Assembly: GCA_030549495.1 (NCBI GenBank)
Contig: JAUIRK010000993.1
Location: forward strand, 310,001-374,000
Reading direction: 5' to 3'
DNA length: 64,000 nucleotides
Source: Nectonema munidae
Lineage: Eukaryota > Nematomorpha > Nectonematoida > Nectonematidae
Positions 34,891 to 64,000 of this stretch are shown here, piece after piece; position 1 is the stretch's first letter; the number at the start of each line of letters is the position of its first letter. Under the pieces are notes generated by a model. That model worked only from the letters and a program-made list of their open reading frames with translations, ran no database searches and was not told the DNA's origin. The position numbers and the translations under genes were made by a program.

Positions 34891-37800
34891 TAAAAAAAGT
34901 TCAACGGTGAAAAAAAAATTTTGTATTCAAATCTCTACCTTTATTATAATTATTCAAATTTTTAGAAAAATTTCCAACAAAAATTTGATCTATTTAAATT
35001 CTGCGCCATTGAGAAGATTTAAAAAGTTGAAGAATATGTAAGTTATTTTTATTTCATCTCTCTTAAAAAATTTTTTTGAATTTAACTGAAAAATATTTTT
35101 TGCATTTTTATTTATTAAAATCTAGTCAGTTTTTAGCGAAACGTGACTAAGAAGCATATTATATAAATGCCATATTAACACCTTTTTACTCCATTCATTC
35201 CAAGAGTAGGTGTATAGCTTTTATAAGCCATTTTTAGGAAAAGCAAATTTAATCATTGACTTCGTTACTCTTTATTATTTGATTTGTTTGATTAATACTA
35301 AAAATTGAATAATAATTGAACTAACTAAATATTGTTATAAAACCACTTAAAAACTTTCTTTTGTAATAGAAGTTTTCTTTTTTTTATACAAAAATATGGC
35401 GTAGTTTTATGTTTAGTATAAATGGATTAATAAAGTTTTTGTAGCGATTTTTTCTATTATTTTTTTAAATCTTTCGTGGATTTATCTGAGAATTTATTTT
35501 TTTACAAATTTATTGATTAGCTAATAAATATTCACCTTTTTTAAAGTATACAGGTAAACAAAATTAAGACAAATGTAGATAGATATTAAAAATGGAAAGA
35601 TTTTCAGTAGTACATATATAAACTTAATCCATTAAAAAGGCATGTGGTGCCTTACGAAAGAGAATCTAAATGTAAATAGCATCTATGCAATGACACTTTC
35701 CTTTGATTTCGGAAGTGAATGTGTTGGGAAGGAAAGAGGCCTGAATCCATGACTAAATATACTTATTTGATTGCAGTTTTTTGGATAGTATTGTTTAATT
35801 ATGCAGCTTTTACATCCTTACATATGGTCAAAATTAAGGGAGAAAGCATGTTATTTTTTTCTCATTTAAATCAGGCATAGATAATTCGATAACTCGGAAA
35901 TCTTAGATTCTTTGAAGATTAAATTTTTGGTTTACATACAATCAGCGTAGTTACAAAATCAAATTTTTACAAAAAAACGGATATTACACTCAACTTAAAG
36001 ATGAATTTAAAATCATAATTTAAAATTTTTCAACTTCTAAAGTATGTTCATTTTTGAATTTTCTGAAAAGTGCTCCATTTAAAAATATAGAATCAAAATA
36101 GATATTTTTATGAATTTACAATCAAGCAAAAATATTGGAAACAATCTTCGCACCTTTGCAATGTTAACAGAAGTAACTGAAATGGTGGAATTATGATCAT
36201 TAAAATGTAGGCTAATTATTTTACTAATTCTTGTCGCTTCTTTTCTGTTTATGCATTTAAATGCATCCTAGTTGTAGAAGTCTCTTTAATAATTTTAATT
36301 TTTTTATCTTTATTTTCTAATTAGCAATAAAAAACTTTAAATCGCTCCGCTCGTATGTATATGAATATTCTTACTTTTTCTTCCATGATTCATATGCTCT
36401 TTAAATTTCTTAACAGGGGAAAAAAATACTCTTTTATCCTCTTATATTCAAATATATTGTCAATTCCATCATAAAAATTCAAAGTTTGTTTCTTTTCTCA
36501 AGTCGCTTGAATCCGAATTGGGGTCGGAAAGTTTTTGAAATTACCACATCCAAACTCAGAATACTTCCCACGCCCTTATAATCTCTGTTTGGAAACGATG
36601 GATGCACCAAATTTCTGTTGTTCTTCAACAAAGTTGGACAAGGATTAGGGATTCTTGAATTAGATATGAATGATGCTACGCGAACAAATATTACTTGTAA
36701 CTATTGACATGCCCATTAATACTCACCCAAGGAAGAAGGAAGAAAAAATAATTGTAGTTTAAAGCACTAAGTTTAATATGATTAAGTTTGATTTACGGGA
36801 TATATTGTTAGTTTTGAAATATTCAAAATTTTAATAAACAACCGAGAACATATAACTAAAAAGCTGTAAACACTTTGTTAGGAAAATGATGAGGTAGAGA
36901 ACTTATTAATCAAAGAAACTATGTGAGATAAAATTATGTGCATTTTATACTGCCCTGCGAATTTTTTGTTTTTTTTCACCAAGTTTCAGTCTAGTTAGAG
37001 TTGCTATGTTTGCGGTTTTTCGAAAAGTGTCCCAGTTTCTCTGATTCACAACTGTAGTGATTGCAAACACCAGGTTGGAAGAATCAAATATGATCCTCCT
37101 TTTTTTACTACAAAAATTTTTCTTTCACTTTCATTTATTTTTCATCATAATAATTATTTTTGTAAAGAATACTTTCTTCTGCACTTTTTCCAATTCCACG
37201 CTTTGCTTCGTATTAATGATTTAAAAATCCTGCAACCCAGACTCAATATAGTGGTGTAAAAGTGGAGTAGACCAATCTCAAATTTGACCTTTCTTTTTCT
37301 TCGTTATCTTTCTCGGTTACTACTTTCATTGAAAGTTATTCGAGAAAATTTATTGATGGATGTATACGAAAAATTGGGTTTATTACCTTTGTTTTTTATA
37401 TACCCCCTTCCACGTTTACATTAATTTCAAATGCGGTCTATAATTTCTTTATAATATTCTTCATATTTTATTGCAACTACATATTTAATGTGTAAAAAAT
37501 GCTGCCTTTATCACAGAGTTTTTAACATCTATTCTATTACAATTATATTTTACTTATACTATTTTTATCCAAACTAAATTAGGCAGAGCTTTAATTTGTC
37601 TGAATTCAGCAAGATATACAGAGGCTTGGAGGATGTAAGCTTACTGTGAAATTCCTGAGAAATTGAAGAAAAACAGAAAATACGCTCATCAATCAGAATG
37701 GGTAATAATAATCAGCAAGATTTATTCGCTTGTGCTTGGAAACCCAGGAACAAAATTGTAGAATACAGACTAGTACTAAAATAAAAATATATAAAAGGCT

Positions 37801-40800
37801 TGAAAAAACAGAAAAATGATCAGAAATCTAACATGAAAAATGAAAGGAATAACTATTATGGCGAATAGTTGATGAAGAATCATTGTGAACTATATATACA
37901 TAGATAGATAGGTAAATATAGGTTTACAATATTTTGGTATACATAGAGAGTAGTTTGTCACGCTGACATATACAACATTTTAACCCTGTATTTAATAATT
38001 CTGGTCATTGCAGATTCAAGCCTTGTTTTATAAAAGAATTAACACAATAATTAATGAGATGTATGAGATAAAAGGGAAAAATGACAGAACCATTTTTTTC
38101 TAGTTAGTGTGGCATTCTTTAATTAATTTTTTGAACAAGTGACACTAAAACATTTCAGTCAAATCAAAGTATTTTTTGTATTGAAAGATGTGCTATCCTC
38201 TTCCTCTCTATTCGTGTCTGTGTGTTTGTGTGTATGTATGTGTGTTAGTGTTCTTGAATTCTGCTGACAAAAACATTGCCTCTCATCTATTCTTTGTTTC
38301 GTTGAACCTAAAATTTTTCATCATTTTTGGGATTTTATTCGGTATTAAGTAAAGTATTGATCTTGTCTACTTTTCCTTTTATCTTTTCCAAGCTTTGAAG
38401 TTTAAATAATATCATAAGTTTCGTTATATGTCCTCAAAAAGGGGAAAATAGTAAACATCCAGGATGTAGTGTAAAAATTCCATAAAAATATTTCGATATC
38501 AAACTTGTAATTTCACATACATATATTCCCATCTGGGTTGTTGTTTTAAATTATTCCCCATCCTTGTAAGAAAATAATTAGCATTTAAACCTTGCCACAC
38601 CCTCTCACATCTACACCTCTGTTGTGTACGAGTGAATATGTATAATTGAAATTTGATATGATGGCAGGGAGAAAACGAAAATGATTTATTTTCTATAAAA
38701 ATGGTAGAAGCATGAAAATAATATATTATATAAAATGGTGAAAAATAAAAAGGTAATAAGAAATTTTATCTGGATATCCCGTTGTTCTCATGCTGACGAT
38801 TTCCTGATAAATGACTTGGTTGTGCAAATAGGCCTACTTTCTCACAAATAATCTACATCTTCCTAACAACACCATTTTGACATTTTTGTGTCCTAATGAA
38901 TTTTTGCTGCAAATTACAGGAACGTTGAGATATAGAAGCAGTAGGCATATCACGATCAGAATAATTAGATGGGGGAGTTGTGATGCTAAAATCTTCAAGA
39001 TGGATGGATTTAGGTGATGGGATGGATGTGTATTGAATTTTAATATGGATGACAATGATGCTTATAATTAATTAACACATTGCCATAACTCATTCCTCGA
39101 ACTTTGCCACTTAAAAATAAAGCCAAATGCACTCAAATATGCGCGATTCCTTAAACTTTTTTTCGTCGTTTGTGACAGTGTTTACAAAGTTCTACTTTTT
39201 CCTTACCACAAGTTGGAATAACGGAAAAAAATAGAATTGCCCCTTTTTAAGTGAAATTCATAATTTTTTGTATATTAAAGTTGCGTAATTTTTGTTTATA
39301 TAAGAATCTATACAAACTTTCAAAATAATGATTTCGCATTCTATTGTATGCATTAAAATTTAACAATTTAATCAAATTTATATACCGTATTCTGGCAAAG
39401 TATTCTTTTAAAAAATATTTTTTAAACATAGTGAAAACGCTCAGTTTTTGGAAACATGCTTTTTTCAAATATGTTTTTTTCTGCTGAATTTATAATAGAA
39501 TGCTTAGAAAATATTAAAAAAATTTCTTTGTGTTATACAAAAATAAGAAATAAAATAAAGTATCTTTTATCACTTTTATTTAAAAAAATCGATAAAAAAT
39601 TTTTTATAAAAAAAATAATTTGGCGAACAATCTAAAATACTTGAAATTTCATATATTTTTTCATCTACATATTAGGCTTAATCTTCACCTTTTTCATCAT
39701 TATCCTCAAGGCTAGATGTCACTTATATTTGGTCAGAATTTGCTATTTTTTCATAATTCTGTAAACTTATAAAAACTTTTCCTCTTTTAAAACATTAATC
39801 AAGATGTCTTCGGAACAATCCATAATATTAGAAATTATAAATCTCCTAGAACTTTTTTTTTTATCAATTCTGGATATAAAATTTTTTTTTATCCAAGATG
39901 CAATTAGAGTTCTTTAAATTTCCACCTTTAGTAAAAACTTTTCCAGCAGTTTTTATACATTTATCCTATTGAGCCAACAACTAGGCATTTAAACATGAAC
40001 ATTTGTTTCAAGGTATCTTGATACATTCACGTGCATTCATTCAATCAATCAATTAAAATTATAAAAGTTATTTCTGTTGGAATTCGATTACTACCTTGCT
40101 CTTGACTCCCAGTCACTTATTTTTTAAGCATTGCAGGTTTCTCAGTTTTTACGCAAACTCTTTTTTGAGAGAATACTGTAATTAATAATATATACTAATT
40201 ATATTAATAATACTAATTGAGTCGTGCCATATAAGGTGAATGCAAAAATAGCTGCTGAATGTGTGACGACTTTGCCAACCTCTTTTGCCATATGTAATCT
40301 AACAAATGTATGCATTAAGAGAATTAGTCGTGGCACTCTGCTACTGTGCCACTTCGCCGCTTAAAAACACAATTTTGACTACATGGGTATAAAAGTATCA
40401 AATAGATTACATTTTATAAAGAACTTTCTTTTAATAAAAAAAAATCAATAAATAATAAAATTTTTATAAAAAATTGCATTTTATTAAAAATTCTTTTTAC
40501 CTCAAAGTAGTATTTTGGCTTGTCATCTACATGTCATGAATCTATTTTGAAATGAGGTCTATATTTTATGTGCAAAATATATTTTTAATAATTTTTAATA
40601 ATTTTTAAAATATTTTTTTGATATAACCAGATATTTAATATATTTTCTCTATTATATTTATGCTTGCTATAACATAACATAACATACTTTTATTAGCGAA
40701 AAAAAATGCAAAAAAAAGCCTATAAAATATCGCATCATAGATCATTATCATATCTTAAAGTACAGATGGAAAAAAATCAAGTATTATAGGGTATTAAAAG

Positions 40801-41591
40801 TAATCAAACATTTTTTTCTTCCAAAAGCCAGTCTATTTTTGAAAACATTCAAGGAAGGATATTGAACAATATAATCAGGTAAAGAGTATTTCAAGTTTTT
40901 TTCAACTATGTTTGTCTCTAAATTATTTTAAAAAAAATTCCGCTTCACAAGTAGATTCTTTTTTTATTGTAGCATAACAAGTCAAAGTAGATTACAAGTT
41001 CTCCCAATCCAAATTAAAATTTGGCCGTAACAATTTTGTCTCTTTTGTTTACAACAGATGTTTATATGTGAAGATGACAGTATTGATGTGTGTAGTCTCC
41101 ATTTTAAATGTTTTATTCAACCATTGCACTTATGAGGAAACCAGACAAAAATTGAGTTATTATTGATATCCCACATACAAATATTGATTGAACGATTTGC
41201 TATATTTGATGTGATTAATCTCAAATATACAAGTATATCGTATACATTTGCTTTGATGTAGCAGATAAAATTATATAGTGCAAAAAACCAATATAAAGAG
41301 TGCGAATGACATGAACAAAGTCTACTTTTAATAAAGCTATATTAATTTTTTGTAGTATTCGGGAACAAGTACACCCTAATAATGCAACTTTTTCTCAAAA
41401 TAGAAAAATATTAAAAATATAAAATTAATGTAGCTTCAATAATTTAACCAAACATTGTCAAAAAAATCTTTACATAAATTATAAAAACACATGTATACAC
41501 GAAAGGAATTTTTTTCAAATAAATTAGATATTGATTTTTCAAAAAAAATGAACAAACAGTGTATATATTGTTCATTTCCTTGTGCCTTTAG
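34891..41591. other. Long non-coding stretch, probably 5' intron of the receptor gene
   Basis: About 6.7 kb without a supported gene. The exon at 41592 needs upstream exons in phase 2, so at least the right part should be intron. I searched by eye for leucine-rich-repeat exons and found only weak candidates, listed under rejected items. Sequence is AT-rich with many A/T runs. Confidence 0.45.
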
Positions 41592-63770
<22,179 letters not shown>

Positions 63771-63869
63771 CAAATTGCAATACTTGTTTCACCAGGATAA
63801 AATTTCGTTTCAAGTTATGTATATAAAATTGCCTTGTTTATTACCAACATATATTTAATTGGTTAGAGA

Positions 63870-63875
63870 AATAAA
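63870..63875 (+). terminator. Polyadenylation signal AATAAA (proximal)
   Basis: AATAAA about 100 bp after the stop codon. Confidence 0.4.
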
Positions 63876-63945
63876 TATATATGTATACGAATGTATACAC
63901 TCACATATATACACATACATATATTATAATAGATATTAATTTTAA

Positions 63946-63951
63946 AATAAA
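63946..63951 (+). terminator. Polyadenylation signal AATAAA (distal)
   Basis: AATAAA about 176 bp after the stop, followed by TTGTTAAGTTTTTTGTAG, a T/GT-rich downstream element, which makes it the better of the two candidates. Confidence 0.5.
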
Positions 63952-64000
63952 ATTGTTAAGTTTTTTGTAGTGAATTTAGCTTTTAAGTACTTATTTTTCA

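Larger units (their letters stand above)
63771..64000 (+). other. 3' untranslated region of the receptor gene
   Basis: AT-rich sequence after the TAG stop with a (TATACA)-like patch at 63880-63930 and two polyadenylation signals. Confidence 0.6.

Noticed and set aside
37583-37634. Possible LRR exon (NLSEFSKIYRGLED before GAT|GTAAGC)
   Set aside because: It looks like part of a leucine-rich repeat, but the acceptor is weak, the length is not a multiple of a repeat, and it ends in phase 0 while the cap exon needs a phase-2 donor.
38832-38887. Possible LRR exon (LHLPNNTILTF)
   Set aside because: The motif fits LxLxxNxI and the phase could fit the cap exon, but the spacing to the cap is 7 residues instead of a full repeat and the splice sites are poor.

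Overview
The window reads as A+T-rich (by eye roughly 70%) nuclear DNA of an invertebrate animal, most likely an arthropod; a copepod such as a sea louse is my guess, from the AT-rich sequence, long introns and transposon mix. That taxonomic call is inference. There is no sign of bacterial, organellar or viral gene organisation, no rRNA or tRNA gene and no CRISPR array.

The one host gene I can reconstruct is on the plus strand in the last third (41592-63770). It is the 3' part of a group V adhesion G-protein-coupled receptor (ADGRA, the GPR124/GPR125 family). Seven exons join in perfect phase: LRR C-terminal cap (41592-41758), Ig domain (48146-48517), hormone-receptor domain (50263-50552), two GAIN helical exons (50681-50773, 56682-56776), a GAIN core exon (60284-60524), and a 2.95 kb last exon (60819-63770) with the GPS, all seven membrane helices and a long Cys/His-rich cytoplasmic tail. 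Together they give one open frame of 1402 codons plus stop. The signal peptide and leucine-rich repeats should lie upstream; I could not locate them, so they are beyond the window or in exons too short to recognise.

The first 41 kb holds no convincing complete host gene. It is long intergenic or 5'-intronic DNA full of transposon fossils: a CR1/Jockey-type LINE piece (3360-4903), ZBED5/GTF2IRD2-like hAT remnants (8917-10115, 12950-14400, 32750-34890), short hAT, pogo-like and piggyBac-like MITEs (several with clean target-site duplications), and copies of a tRNA-derived SINE. The introns of the receptor gene carry more: a 2.5 kb hAT element with a nearly whole transposase (41815-44349), a second hAT remnant (45785-46755), two copies of a foldback element, one split by a hAT MITE with perfect TSDs (51032-51858), a 590 bp uninterrupted CA repeat (52014-52603), and a further MITE (59597-60082).

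The most interesting points are the receptor's Cys/His-rich tail with no C-terminal PDZ ligand, its His-Leu-Ser cleavage triad at the GPS, the candidate SINE family with internal A and B boxes, and the nested transposon pair whose empty site survives in the sister copy.
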